Assembly (NCBI RefSeq): GCF_029223195.1
Contig: NZ_JARHUF010000007.1
Coordinates: 1-64,000, forward strand
From: Vibrio sp. CAU 1672
Lineage (GTDB): Bacteria; Pseudomonadota; Gammaproteobacteria; Enterobacterales; Vibrionaceae
Reading direction: 5' to 3'
Length of the DNA: 64,000 bases
Below, piece after piece: positions 17,892-27,253 of the stretch. Both the position numbers and the translations under genes were made by a program. The first letter of the stretch is position 1, and every line of letters begins with the position of its first letter. The notes below the pieces were generated by a model. It had not been told where the DNA came from and made no database searches. It worked only from the letters and a program-made list of their open reading frames with translations.

Positions 17892-18389
17892 ATGGCAGAA
17901 GAACAGCTACAAGCGGCCGACGCGCCAAAAGGAAAAAAGAAACTGCTGATCATCATCATTGCAGTTGTACTGTTGCTCGGTGGTGGTGCCGGAGCGTTCT
18001 TTTTCATGGGCTCAGATGAGCCAGCACAAGCGGAGGCGAGTAAGGCTGAGCAACCCGCTCCGGCCGGGGAGCCGATCGCTTACGTAAACATAGCGCAGCC
18101 GTTTGTTTTTAATGTAACCGGTGACCGGCGTGATCGCCTGATACAGATTAAAGCCCAGCTTATGGTTCGGGGTTCGGAAAACGAAAACCTTGCCCGCTAT
18201 CATTCGCCTTTGATTGAAAGCTCATTGCTTTCGACCTTTGCGTCTGCCACTGTGGATCAGTTACGCTCACCAACCGGGCGAGTCGAGTTGAGAGACCGGG
18301 CTACGGAAGACATCAAAGCGTCGCTCAATGCCGCGGTCGGCAAGCCGGTGATCGAAAAAGTACTGTTTACAGATTTTGTTATTCAATAG
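17892..18389 (+). CDS. fliL: Flagellar basal body-associated protein FliL
   Basis: Inner-membrane protein that surrounds the stator and supports motor function. The 165-residue protein has a Lys-rich cytoplasmic start, one membrane helix (about 20-40, LLIIIIAVVLLLGGGAGAFF) and a periplasmic stomatin-like FliL domain (about 60-165, YVNIAQPFVFNVTG). fliM begins 7 bases after the stop. Confidence 0.96.
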   Translation: MAEEQLQAADAPKGKKKLLIIIIAVVLLLGGGAGAFFFMGSDEPAQAEASKAEQPAPAGEPIAYVNIAQPFVFNVTGDRRDRLIQIKAQLMVRGSENENLARYHSPLIESSLLSTFASATVDQLRSPTGRVELRDRATEDIKASLNAAVGKPVIEKVLFTDFVIQ

Positions 18390-18396
18390 GTAGAAC

Positions 18397-19443
18397 GTGA
18401 CCGATCTATTAAGCCAAGACGAGATTGATGCGCTGTTACATGGCGTAGACGATGTCGAAGACGTAGAAGAAAGCGTTGGTAACGGCAGCGATGGTGCCGT
18501 CAGTTTCGATTTTTCATCTCAAGACCGTATCGTCCGCGGTCGCATGCCGACGCTCGAGCTGATTAACGAGCGTTTTGCACGACATATGCGGATCAGTTTG
18601 TTCAACATGCTGCGTAAAACGGCAGAAGTGTCGATTAACGGCGTACAGATGATGAAGTTTGGCGAGTACCAAAATACGCTGTATGTCCCCACCAGTCTGA
18701 ATATGGTACGTTTTCGCCCGCTGAAAGGGACGGCGTTGATCACCATGGAAGCGCGCCTGGTGTTTATTCTGGTGGAGAACTTTTTCGGTGGTGATGGACG
18801 CTTCCATGCCAAGATTGAAGGGCGGGAATTTACCCCGACTGAGCGCCGGATTATTCAGTTGCTGATGAAAATCGTCTTTGAGGACTATAAAGAGGCATGG
18901 TCGCCGGTCATGGGGGTTGAGTTTGAGTACCTGGATTCGGAAGTGAACCCGAGTATGGCCAACATTGTCAGCCCGACCGAGGTAATCGTGGTCAGCTCTT
19001 TCCATATCGAAGTTGATGGCGGTGGCGGTGATTTCCATGTTGTCATGCCGTACTCCATGGTCGAGCCGATCCGAGAACTGCTCGATGCCGGGGTACAGTC
19101 TGACAAGATGGAAACCGACGTGCGCTGGAGCTCTGCACTGCGCGAAGAGATCATGGACTGTCCGGTCAACTTCCGGGTTAATTTGCTGGAAAAAGACATC
19201 TCGCTACGCGACCTGATGGAGTTGCAGCCAGGCGACATTATCCCGATAGAAATGCCGGAACATGCCACCATGTTCATTGAAGAGCTGCCGACTTACCGGG
19301 TTAAAATGGGCCGCAAAGAAGACAAACTGGCGGTGCAAGTCTCAGAAGAAATTGAACGCCCGCATGTGGTGAAAACTGATTTGGCTTTCCTCAGCAAAGA
19401 CATCATGTCAGAGCTGGAAAGTGACGATGATATTGATAATTAA
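18397..19443 (+). CDS. fliM: Flagellar motor switch protein FliM
   Basis: C-ring protein that binds phosphorylated CheY. The N-terminal CheY-binding peptide (LLSQDEIDALLHG) is intact. Then come the middle CheC-like domain (about 40-240, including SFHIEVDGGGGDFHVVMPYSM) and the C-terminal SpoA domain (about 250-330). 348 residues, normal length. Start is GTG 18397, set by the conserved MTDLLSQDEID beginning and by TAGAAC before it. Confidence 0.97.
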   Translation: MTDLLSQDEIDALLHGVDDVEDVEESVGNGSDGAVSFDFSSQDRIVRGRMPTLELINERFARHMRISLFNMLRKTAEVSINGVQMMKFGEYQNTLYVPTSLNMVRFRPLKGTALITMEARLVFILVENFFGGDGRFHAKIEGREFTPTERRIIQLLMKIVFEDYKEAWSPVMGVEFEYLDSEVNPSMANIVSPTEVIVVSSFHIEVDGGGGDFHVVMPYSMVEPIRELLDAGVQSDKMETDVRWSSALREEIMDCPVNFRVNLLEKDISLRDLMELQPGDIIPIEMPEHATMFIEELPTYRVKMGRKEDKLAVQVSEEIERPHVVKTDLAFLSKDIMSELESDDDIDN

Positions 19444-19466
19444 TGCATTAAACACAGGACATAATC

Positions 19467-19877
19467 ATGGAACCAAGTGACGATCAAAAGCTTGCAGACG
19501 AATGGGCGGCTGCTCTTGGAGAAGACCCTTCTGCTCCTGATATTGATGTAGATGAAGTACTGGCTGCACCGCTGGAAGAGCTGCAGGATACCTCCAGCCC
19601 GATCACCGACGATGAGCGGCGTAAACTTGACACCATTATGGACATTCCGGTGACCATTTCAATGGAAGTGGGCCGTTCACAGATCAGTATCCGCAACCTG
19701 CTGCAACTGAACCAGGGCTCGGTGGTGGAGCTGGATCGTCTGGCTGGTGAGTCACTGGACGTTCTGGTTAACGGTACGCTGATTGCCCACGGTGAAGTGG
19801 TGGTGGTCAATGACAAGTTTGGTATTCGCTTGACTGATGTGATCAGCCAAACCGAACGGATTAAAAAGCTACGTTGA
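19467..19877 (+). CDS. fliN: Flagellar motor switch protein FliN
   Basis: C-ring protein with a single SpoA domain (about 55-130, ISMEVGRSQISIRNLLQLNQG and VVVNDKFGIRLTDV) after a short acidic N-terminal tail. FliN forms the lower ring with FliM and is a docking site for FliH. 136 residues, normal length. ATG with AGGA about 8 bases upstream. The stop overlaps the fliO start. Confidence 0.97.
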   Translation: MEPSDDQKLADEWAAALGEDPSAPDIDVDEVLAAPLEELQDTSSPITDDERRKLDTIMDIPVTISMEVGRSQISIRNLLQLNQGSVVELDRLAGESLDVLVNGTLIAHGEVVVVNDKFGIRLTDVISQTERIKKLR

Positions 19878-20296
19878 TGATGAACCGTACAACCAAACGG
19901 CGTTTGCAGCAACTTACAGGAGCACTGGGCCTAGGGCTGAGTGCTCCTTATGCGTTTGCAGCGCCGCCAACTAACTTAGATTTGGCCACCACTTTGGGCT
20001 CTTTAGTGCTGGTGATCGGCGTGATCATTCTACTCGCCTGGCTGCTCAAGCGGATGCAGGTGCCGGCCCTTGGCCAGCAGAAAGGCATGCGCATCATCAG
20101 CCAGTTACCGGTTGGTACCAAAGAACGGATCGCGGTGGTTCAGGTGGGTGACGAGCAGTTTCTGGTCGGGATCACCAGTCAGTCGATCCAGATGTTGGCA
20201 AAACTGGATAAGCCATTGAAAGAAGAAGAGTTGACGACCAGTGCGTTTGCCAGTCAATTCAGTCAACTGATTAAGAAAAATCATGACAAAAGGTAA
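19877..20296 (+). CDS. fliO: Flagellar biosynthesis protein FliO
   Basis: Small membrane protein that scaffolds FliP assembly. About 139 residues: a short basic start and hydrophobic signal-like segment (about 12-28), one membrane helix (about 38-62, [19 protein letters not shown]), and a cytoplasmic FliO domain ([22 protein letters not shown]). Two adjacent ATG codons (19877, 19880) are possible starts; the first overlaps the fliN stop by one base. Overlaps fliP by 14 bases. Confidence 0.92.
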   Translation: MMNRTTKRRLQQLTGALGLGLSAPYAFAAPPTNLDLATTLGSLVLVIGVIILLAWLLKRMQVPALGQQKGMRIISQLPVGTKERIAVVQVGDEQFLVGITSQSIQMLAKLDKPLKEEELTTSAFASQFSQLIKKNHDKR

Positions 20297-21152
20297 CGCT
20301 ATCTCGGTTTGGTTCCGAGCCTGTTTACTGGTGTTGAGCGTATTATTCTCTACACTGAGCTTTGCCCAGGCAGAAGAATCACCACTACCGGACAATCTCG
20401 CTCAAGGTGGCAGCGTAACGGTGCAGGCGATGGAAAGCGACAGTGGTGCCAGCCGTTCGCTTTCAGTATCGAATACCGGCGGTATTCCGGCTTTTACCAT
20501 GACCACTAATCCTGACGGCAGTGAGGATTATTCGGTTACCCTGCAAATTCTCGCCCTGATGACCATGCTGGGCTTTTTGCCTGCGATGGTCATTCTGATG
20601 ACGTCTTTCACTCGTATCGTGGTGGTGATGTCGATCCTGCGCCAGGCCATGGGCCTGCAACAAACGCCGTCGAATCAGGTGATCATTGGCATAGCACTGT
20701 TCTTAACGTTTTTTGTTATGTCACCGGTGCTTAATCAGATCAACGATCAGGCGATACAGCCGTATCTGAACGAGCAAGTCTCGGCCCGACAAGCGTTTGA
20801 TGCCGCACAGGTGCCAATGAAAGCATTTATGCTCAAACAGACGCGGATCAAGGACCTGGAAACGTTTGTCAACATGTCCGGCGCGCAGGTCAGTAACCCG
20901 GAAGATGTCTCGATGGCGGTATTGATCCCGGCGTTTATTACCTCGGAGCTGAAAACCGCGTTCCAGATCGGCTTTATGCTGTTCTTGCCTTTCTTAATTA
21001 TTGACCTGGTGGTGGCTTCGGTGTTGATGGCTATGGGTATGATGATGTTGTCGCCGATGATTGTATCGTTGCCATTCAAGCTGATGTTGTTTGTCTTGGT
21101 GGATGGCTGGAATCTGATCTTGTCGACACTGGCCGGCAGCTTCGCCTTATAG
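20283..21152 (+). CDS. fliP: Flagellar export gate protein FliP
   Basis: Core subunit of the FliP5Q4R1 export gate. 289 residues: a cleavable signal peptide (about 1-30, ending SFAQA), a variable periplasmic linker, then the FliP domain with four membrane helices and the family motifs ([26 protein letters not shown] region; [19 protein letters not shown]). Start ATG lies within the end of fliO. Confidence 0.97.
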   Translation: MTKGNAISVWFRACLLVLSVLFSTLSFAQAEESPLPDNLAQGGSVTVQAMESDSGASRSLSVSNTGGIPAFTMTTNPDGSEDYSVTLQILALMTMLGFLPAMVILMTSFTRIVVVMSILRQAMGLQQTPSNQVIIGIALFLTFFVMSPVLNQINDQAIQPYLNEQVSARQAFDAAQVPMKAFMLKQTRIKDLETFVNMSGAQVSNPEDVSMAVLIPAFITSELKTAFQIGFMLFLPFLIIDLVVASVLMAMGMMMLSPMIVSLPFKLMLFVLVDGWNLILSTLAGSFAL

Positions 21153-21180
21153 GTGGGCATAGAATGAAAGAGGGTTGGAC

Positions 21181-21450
21181 ATGACACCAGAAATGTTTGT
21201 CGAGCTGTTCCGCGGTGCGTTGTGGATGGTATTGATCATGGTTTGTGCCATTATTATCCCCAGCCTGCTGATTGGCCTGGTGGTGGCTATTTTCCAGGCA
21301 GCGACATCGATCAACGAACAAACCTTAAGCTTCTTACCCCGTCTGATCGTTACTTTGCTTGCACTGATGCTATTTGGTCATTGGATGACGCAAATGCTGA
21401 TGGAATACTTTTTCAGCCTGATTGAGCGCCTGCCTCAGGTACTGTATTAG
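21181..21450 (+). CDS. fliQ: Flagellar export gate protein FliQ
   Basis: 89-residue subunit of the export gate with two membrane helices (about 15-38 and 50-78). The motif ATSINEQTLSFLPRL between them is typical. Start is ATG 21181, giving the exact family length; a TTG two codons earlier is not needed. Confidence 0.96.
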   Translation: MTPEMFVELFRGALWMVLIMVCAIIIPSLLIGLVVAIFQAATSINEQTLSFLPRLIVTLLALMLFGHWMTQMLMEYFFSLIERLPQVLY

Positions 21451-21462
21451 CGAGGCCGTGTG

Positions 21463-22245
21463 ATGGAATACCCAACCGATCTCGTCCTTGACTGGGTTGC
21501 CAACTATTTTTGGCCCTATGTGCGTATTTCAGCCATGTTGATGGTGATGACGGTAACCGGTGCACGTTTTGTTTCTCCTCGTATCCGGTTGTATTTGGGT
21601 TTAGCGATCACCTTTGCGGTTATGCCAATGCTCCCGGCGGTGCCACAAGATATTGAGCTGTTGTCGTTCCGCGGCTTTATGACCATTGCCGAGCAACTTA
21701 TCATCGGTGTTGCGATGGGGATGGTGACCCAGTTTATGATTCAGACCTTTGTTTTGCTGGGACAAATTCTTGGCATGCAATCGAGCTTGGGTTTTGCCTC
21801 GATGGTGGACCCGGCCAACGGCCAGAATACGCCGTTGTTGGGTCAGCTGTTTATGTTTTTGGCCACGATGTTTTTCCTCGCTACCGATGGCCACCTGAAA
21901 ATGCTGCAACTGGTGGTGTTTAGCTTTAAGACCCTGCCGATCGGTTCGGGTACCTTAACCGCGGTGGATTTTAAAGAGCTGGCCGGTTGGCTGGCGATCA
22001 TGTTTAAAACTGCACTGAGCATGTCGTTGTCGGGGATCATTGCGCTGTTGACCATCAACCTGTCGTTTGGCGTAATGACCCGGGCTGCCCCGCAGCTGAA
22101 TATTTTCTCGCTTGGTTTTGCGTTTGCTTTAATGGTCGGCTTGTTGTTGTGCTGGTATATCCTGGCCGGCTTATACAGCCATTACCAGTTATTTTGGTTA
22201 GTGGGTGAGGAGCAATTGTGCCGCCTCATTCGTTTGGATTGCTAG
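21463..22245 (+). CDS. fliR: Flagellar export gate protein FliR
   Basis: 260-residue membrane protein with about six helices that completes the FliPQR gate. Family motifs include the N-terminal RISAMLMVM region and the conserved GQILGMQSSLGFASMVDP around residues 99-116. Start is ATG 21463 with GCGAGG 8 bases upstream; the GTG directly before it is less likely. flhB follows after 9 bases. Confidence 0.96.
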   Translation: MEYPTDLVLDWVANYFWPYVRISAMLMVMTVTGARFVSPRIRLYLGLAITFAVMPMLPAVPQDIELLSFRGFMTIAEQLIIGVAMGMVTQFMIQTFVLLGQILGMQSSLGFASMVDPANGQNTPLLGQLFMFLATMFFLATDGHLKMLQLVVFSFKTLPIGSGTLTAVDFKELAGWLAIMFKTALSMSLSGIIALLTINLSFGVMTRAAPQLNIFSLGFAFALMVGLLLCWYILAGLYSHYQLFWLVGEEQLCRLIRLDC

Positions 22246-22254
22246 GAGGCTGGT

Positions 22255-23385
22255 TTGGCAGAGTCAGACGGTCAGGAACGCACCGAAGAAGCCACCCCCC
22301 GACGGTTACAACAGGCCAAAGAAAAAGGCCAGGTAGCCCGGTCGAAAGAGCTGGCTTCAGCGTCGGTATTGATTGTCGGGGCCGTCGCACTGATGTGGTT
22401 CGGCGAAGCATTGTCGCGCGCGCTGTTTTCTATTATGAGCCGGCTGTTTGACCTGACAAGGGAAGAGATCTTTGATCCGATAAAACTGCTTGATATTGCC
22501 GGTGGTGCCCTGTCTGCACTGGTGCTGCCACTGCTGATGATCCTGGTGACTCTGTTTGTCGCCGCCATCGGCGGCGCTGCCGGGTTAGGCGGGATCAGTT
22601 TTTCTGCTGAGGCTGCCAGGCCTAAAGTGTCCAAAATGAACCCCCTCAGCGGGCTAAAGCGGATGGTGGGGATGCAGAGCCTGGTCGAATTACTTAAATC
22701 GATATTAAAAGTGTTGCTGGTGACCGGGTTTGCCATCTACCTGATCCAGGCCTCCCAGGCTGATTTGATTCAACTGAGTATGGATGTTTTCCCGCAGAAT
22801 ATTTTCCACGCCCTCGATATCCTGCTGAATTTTGTCCTGTTGATCAGCTGTTCGTTATTGATCGTGGTCGCGATCGACATACCGTTTCAGATCTGGCAGC
22901 ACAGCGATCAGTTGAAAATGACGAAGCAGGAAGTCAAAGACGAATACAAAGAAACCGAAGGTAAGCCTGAAGTTAAAGGCCGTATCCGGATGCTGCAACG
23001 CGAGGCTGCCCAACGCCGGATGATGGCCGACGTCCCCCAGGCCGATGTGATTGTCACTAACCCGGAGCACTTTTCAGTGGCGCTACGCTATAAACAAAAG
23101 ACTGACCGGGCGCCGGTGGTTATCGCCAAAGGCACCGATCATATGGCAATGAAAATCCGTGAAGTGGCACGAGAACATGACATCACCATTGTGCCTGCAC
23201 CGCCATTGGCCCGGGCCCTGTACCACTCTACCGAACTCGAGCAAGAAATTCCCGATGGTCTGTTTACCGCCGTTGCCCAGGTATTGGCGTTTGTTTTCCA
23301 GCTCAAGCAGTACCGGAAACGCGGCGGCCAGCGCCCGAAAATTCAGGATTACGCGCTGCCAATCCCTGATGAGTATCGCCGCTAA
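22255..23385 (+). CDS. flhB: Flagellar export switch protein FlhB
   Basis: FlhB controls export specificity through autocleavage of its cytoplasmic domain. 376 residues: basic N-terminus (TEEATPRRLQQAKEKG), four membrane helices (about 30-210), and the FlhBC domain. The cleavage motif reads NPEH at 269-272, whereas most family members have NPTH; the reactive Asn269 and Pro270 are kept and numbering equals E. coli. Start is TTG 22255 with AGGAGG 5 bases upstream. Last gene of the fliK unit before the sigma-54 promoter of flhA. Confidence 0.96.
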   Translation: MAESDGQERTEEATPRRLQQAKEKGQVARSKELASASVLIVGAVALMWFGEALSRALFSIMSRLFDLTREEIFDPIKLLDIAGGALSALVLPLLMILVTLFVAAIGGAAGLGGISFSAEAARPKVSKMNPLSGLKRMVGMQSLVELLKSILKVLLVTGFAIYLIQASQADLIQLSMDVFPQNIFHALDILLNFVLLISCSLLIVVAIDIPFQIWQHSDQLKMTKQEVKDEYKETEGKPEVKGRIRMLQREAAQRRMMADVPQADVIVTNPEHFSVALRYKQKTDRAPVVIAKGTDHMAMKIREVAREHDITIVPAPPLARALYHSTELEQEIPDGLFTAVAQVLAFVFQLKQYRKRGGQRPKIQDYALPIPDEYRR

Positions 23386-23472
23386 GTTCAAACGGATTGA
23401 CCAATCGGGCTAGTTCTCTACCCCTCGGGGGAGACTTATTTGCGCAGTGAGTCATTATTTTGGCGTTATTCA

Positions 23473-23488
23473 TGGTACATAGATTGCT
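23473..23488 (+). promoter_or_regulatory. Sigma-54 promoter of the flhA operon
   Basis: TGGTACA-N4-TTGCT with GG-N10-GC spacing in the 214-base gap after flhB. Predicted start near 23499, leaving a leader of about 100 bases. It should drive flhA-flhF-flhG-fliA and perhaps the chemotaxis genes beyond. Confidence 0.85.
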
Positions 23489-23599
23489 TAAACTCGCGTA
23501 ATTGACAACAATAACGGGCCGTAGAGTAGTTCGGCCATTGCCATTTTGTCATGCCTCCTGACGAGATGCCCCAAAGATTGATTGAGATTTCCCGCAGTT

Positions 23600-25699
23600 A
23601 TGAAATTAAACCTGCCATTTGCAGATAAATTACCAAGCATTCCAAAGCGCTCCATGCCTGCCGTTGGTGCGCCGGTTATGGTTCTCGCCACCCTCGCTAT
23701 GGTGGTCCTACCCATACCTGCTTTCCTGCTGGATATGTTTTTTACCTTCAACATCGCCTTAGCCATGGTGGTGTTGTTAGTGACCGTTTACACCCGACGC
23801 CCGCTGGATTTTGCGGCCTTCCCGACTGTACTGCTGATTGCAACCTTGTTGCGTCTGGCACTGAACGTCGCTTCAACCCGTGTGGTTTTGTTGCATGGTC
23901 ATGAAGGGGGCAGTGCGGCCGGTAACGTGATCGAGGCATTTGGTAACGTCGTGATTGGCGGCAACTATGCCGTGGGTCTGGTGGTGTTCCTTATCCTGAT
24001 GATCATTAACTTTATGGTGGTGACCAAAGGTGCAGGGCGTATCTCTGAAGTGAGTGCCCGCTTTACCCTGGATGCTTTACCCGGTAAGCAAATGGCCATC
24101 GATGCCGACTTAAACGCGGGGCTGATTGATCAGGACCAGGCGCGGCTGCGACGCTTTGAAGTCACCAAAGAGGCGGACTTTTACGGCTCGATGGATGGTG
24201 CGTCCAAGTTTGTTAAAGGGGATGCCATCGCGGGTATTATGATCCTGTTCATTAACATCATTGGTGGACTTTCGATCGGGATGGCCCAATATGGTCTGGG
24301 CTTTGGTGAGGCAATCGAAATCTATACCCTGCTGACCATTGGTGATGGTTTGGTGGCACAGATTCCATCGCTGTTGCTGTCCATCGCTGCCGCGATGATG
24401 GTGACCCGGCAAAATACTGATGAAGACATGGGCGAGCAACTGGTGTTCCAGATGTTCGATAACCCGAAAGCACTGCTTATCACCGCCGCCATCTTAGGCA
24501 TAATGGGTATTGTGCCGGGAATGCCGCATTTTGCATTTCTTTCCCTGGCGGTGGTAGCGGGCGCGAGTGCCTACTTTATTGATAAAAAGCAGAAACAAAA
24601 AGCCAAAGAGCCATCCCTTCCCGCGCAGGTTGAAGAAGGGAAAGAAGCGATCTCGCAGCGTGAACTGTCCTGGGATGATGTGCAGCCGGTCGACATTATT
24701 GGCCTTGAGGTGGGCTACCGGTTGATTCCGCTGGTGGATCGGGATCAAGGTGGCGAGTTGCTCGAACGGGTTAAAGGGGTACGGAAGAAACTCTCGCAAG
24801 ATTTCGGCTTTTTGATCCCAGCGGTGCATATCCGCGATAACTTAGAGCTGACACCTAACAGCTACCGGATCACTTTGATGGGGGTCGCGGTTGGTGAAGC
24901 AGAAATTCGCCCCGATCAAGAGCTGGCAATTAACCCCGGACAAGTGTATGGCATGATTGAAGGCGAACCCACAATCGACCCGGCGTTTGGTTTAGAAGCT
25001 GTCTGGATTCGTGAGGACCAACGTGAACACGCCCAGGCTCTCGGTTACACAGTGGTGGACTCGTCAACCGTACTGGCAACGCATTTAAGCCAGTTGCTGA
25101 CCAATAACGCTTCCCAGTTAATTGGCCATGAAGAAGTGACCAACCTGTTGGAAATGCTGGGACGCAGCGCACCTAAACTGGTGGAAGATTTTGTTCCGGA
25201 GCAATTACCACTGGGTGTGGTGGTTAAAGTGCTGCAGAACCTGCTGAATGAGGCTATTCCGATTCGTGATATTCGGACCATCGTTCAGACGTTGGCGGAG
25301 TACTCGGGTAAGAGTCAAGAACCTGACATCCTAACTGCGGCGGTACGAATCAGTTTGAAACGATTAATTGTTCAGGAAATCAATGGGATAGAGCCGGAGT
25401 TGCCAGTGATTACCCTTATCCCTGAGCTGGAACAAATTTTGCATCAAACGATGCAAGCATCGGGTGGAGAATCGGCAGGCATTGAGCCTGGACTTGCCGA
25501 ACGTTTGCAGTCGTCGCTGAGTCAGGCAACTCAGGAGCAAGAGCTAAAAGGCGAGCCTGCTGTTCTGCTGACGTCCGGCGTTTTACGTTCCACTTTAGCG
25601 AAGTTCGTTAAAAACACAATTCCAAACCTGCGTGTCCTCTCTTACCAGGAAATACCGGATGAGAAACAGATCAGGATTGTGCAGGCCGTGGGTAACTAA
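23600..25699 (+). CDS. flhA: Flagellar export gate protein FlhA
   Basis: Largest export-gate subunit; its cytoplasmic ring docks chaperone-substrate complexes and takes part in proton-driven export. 699 residues: about eight membrane helices (25-330), the FHIPEP signature region (about 150-200, including RFTLDALPGKQMAIDADLN), and the cytoplasmic domain (about 360-699). ATG 23600 is chosen because it gives the conserved MKLNLPFADKLP start; its ribosome site is weak, and an in-frame TTG at 23582 is the alternative. Confidence 0.96.
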   Translation: MKLNLPFADKLPSIPKRSMPAVGAPVMVLATLAMVVLPIPAFLLDMFFTFNIALAMVVLLVTVYTRRPLDFAAFPTVLLIATLLRLALNVASTRVVLLHGHEGGSAAGNVIEAFGNVVIGGNYAVGLVVFLILMIINFMVVTKGAGRISEVSARFTLDALPGKQMAIDADLNAGLIDQDQARLRRFEVTKEADFYGSMDGASKFVKGDAIAGIMILFINIIGGLSIGMAQYGLGFGEAIEIYTLLTIGDGLVAQIPSLLLSIAAAMMVTRQNTDEDMGEQLVFQMFDNPKALLITAAILGIMGIVPGMPHFAFLSLAVVAGASAYFIDKKQKQKAKEPSLPAQVEEGKEAISQRELSWDDVQPVDIIGLEVGYRLIPLVDRDQGGELLERVKGVRKKLSQDFGFLIPAVHIRDNLELTPNSYRITLMGVAVGEAEIRPDQELAINPGQVYGMIEGEPTIDPAFGLEAVWIREDQREHAQALGYTVVDSSTVLATHLSQLLTNNASQLIGHEEVTNLLEMLGRSAPKLVEDFVPEQLPLGVVVKVLQNLLNEAIPIRDIRTIVQTLAEYSGKSQEPDILTAAVRISLKRLIVQEINGIEPELPVITLIPELEQILHQTMQASGGESAGIEPGLAERLQSSLSQATQEQELKGEPAVLLTSGVLRSTLAKFVKNTIPNLRVLSYQEIPDEKQIRIVQAVGN

Positions 25700-25727
25700 C
25701 ACCACCCATAACTAATGGATTCATAGT

Positions 25728-27239
25728 TTGAAGATAAAACGATTTTTTGCCAAAGACATGCGTTTAGCACTGCTGCAAGTAAAAGAGGAGCTGGGTGCTG
25801 AAGCCGTAATCATGTCAAACAAAAGAGTGGCAGGTGGCGTCGAGATCGTTGCAGCAATTGACGGAGAGTCGAATGCGAGTGCATCGCGAGGGGGCTTGTC
25901 ACGGCCTAAACCGAGTGCTGGCCAAGCAAAGCGTTACAGCAACCACCGACAAGTCTCTCCCTCTATGGAGCAAGGCTTTGCCCAACGACGTCTGGACGAA
26001 GACAAGATCAGCTTAAACAACAATCAAGAAAAATCCGGCTCGATGACGCAGCGTTTTGCCAATATGCTCAAGCAGTACAGTGGCGGCGCAGCAGACACTG
26101 ATGAACATACGGCGGAAAATGAAGATTCCCTCTCAGCTCTGTTGCAGCGCCAAAGCAAGCAACGCGAAGATTTTCGTCACAATGCCCCTGATCCCTATCA
26201 GTCAGACTCGCCGTTAGCGAAGCTGATCGCCCAGGATAACCGCTTAGCCCGGCCTGAACCAAAGCTTGATCCGACCCGCTATGAGCGACGTCGTCGGGTG
26301 GAAGAGCATGATAACGAGACGAGTGAACTGGAAGACATGCGTGAGGAAATGACCTCAATCCGACGCCTGTTAGAACATCAAGTCTCCGGTTTAATGTGGC
26401 AAGAAGTGGAACGCCGCGAACCTTTGCGAGCGATGCTGATTAAACGACTTGAGCGTATGGGCGTTTCTCCGGAACTCGCCGATCAAATGGCCTGTTACAT
26501 TCCGGAGGACACCAAACCAGCGCGTGCCTGGAAAGCCTTATTGGCTCTGGTTTCGGATCAAGTCAGCACACCAAAACAAGATATTTTGAAGCGTGGTGGT
26601 GTCGTCGCCCTGCTTGGCCCTACCGGGGTCGGAAAAACCACCACCGTCGCTAAGCTGGCGGCCCGTGCAGCGATGGAGTATGGCGCGGATAATGTCGCCC
26701 TGGTGACGACCGACACCTACCGTATCGGTGCGCACGAGCAACTTTCAATTTATGGCCGAATTATGGGTTGTCCGGTAAGAGTTGCTAAAGATTCTGATGA
26801 ATTGGCCGATGTTATATATCAGCTGAGAAATAGAAGGCTGATTTTGGTTGATACCGCCGGGATGGGCCAGCGGGATGTGCGGCTTTCTGAACAACTGGAT
26901 ACCCTGATGCAAGAGAGTGGGGAGGTCATTCATAGCTATCTTGTTCTGCCAGCCACCGCGCAACGTCGCGTGTTGCAAGAAACGATTGAGCATTTCCGGC
27001 GGATTCCCTTGTCAGGTTGTATTTTAACCAAACTTGACGAGTCGTTAAGTCTGGGTGAATTCATCAGTGTGGTGATTCAAAACGCCATGCCGGTAGCCTA
27101 CATTGCCAACGGCCAGCGCGTGCCGGAAGATATTGTGATTGCACAACCAAAATACATGCTCGCGAAAGCGAATGAACTGCTAGAGAAGTCGACAGAGAAC
27201 GAACCTCACTTCTGGAATAGTGACAGCGAAGGACTCTAG
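25728..27239 (+). CDS. flhF: Polar flagellar placement GTPase FlhF
   Basis: SRP-type GTPase that recruits the first flagellar parts to the cell pole. 503 residues: N-terminal B region (about 1-190, poorly conserved and charged), N domain, and G domain from about 285 with the P-loop GPTGVGKTT at 297-305, DTAGMG and TKLDE motifs. Start is TTG 25728, required to give the conserved KIKRFFAKDMR beginning; the ribosome site is weak. Works against FlhG, encoded 14 bases downstream. Confidence 0.96.
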   Translation: MKIKRFFAKDMRLALLQVKEELGAEAVIMSNKRVAGGVEIVAAIDGESNASASRGGLSRPKPSAGQAKRYSNHRQVSPSMEQGFAQRRLDEDKISLNNNQEKSGSMTQRFANMLKQYSGGAADTDEHTAENEDSLSALLQRQSKQREDFRHNAPDPYQSDSPLAKLIAQDNRLARPEPKLDPTRYERRRRVEEHDNETSELEDMREEMTSIRRLLEHQVSGLMWQEVERREPLRAMLIKRLERMGVSPELADQMACYIPEDTKPARAWKALLALVSDQVSTPKQDILKRGGVVALLGPTGVGKTTTVAKLAARAAMEYGADNVALVTTDTYRIGAHEQLSIYGRIMGCPVRVAKDSDELADVIYQLRNRRLILVDTAGMGQRDVRLSEQLDTLMQESGEVIHSYLVLPATAQRRVLQETIEHFRRIPLSGCILTKLDESLSLGEFISVVIQNAMPVAYIANGQRVPEDIVIAQPKYMLAKANELLEKSTENEPHFWNSDSEGL

Positions 27240-27253
27240 GACGGCGGATTACT

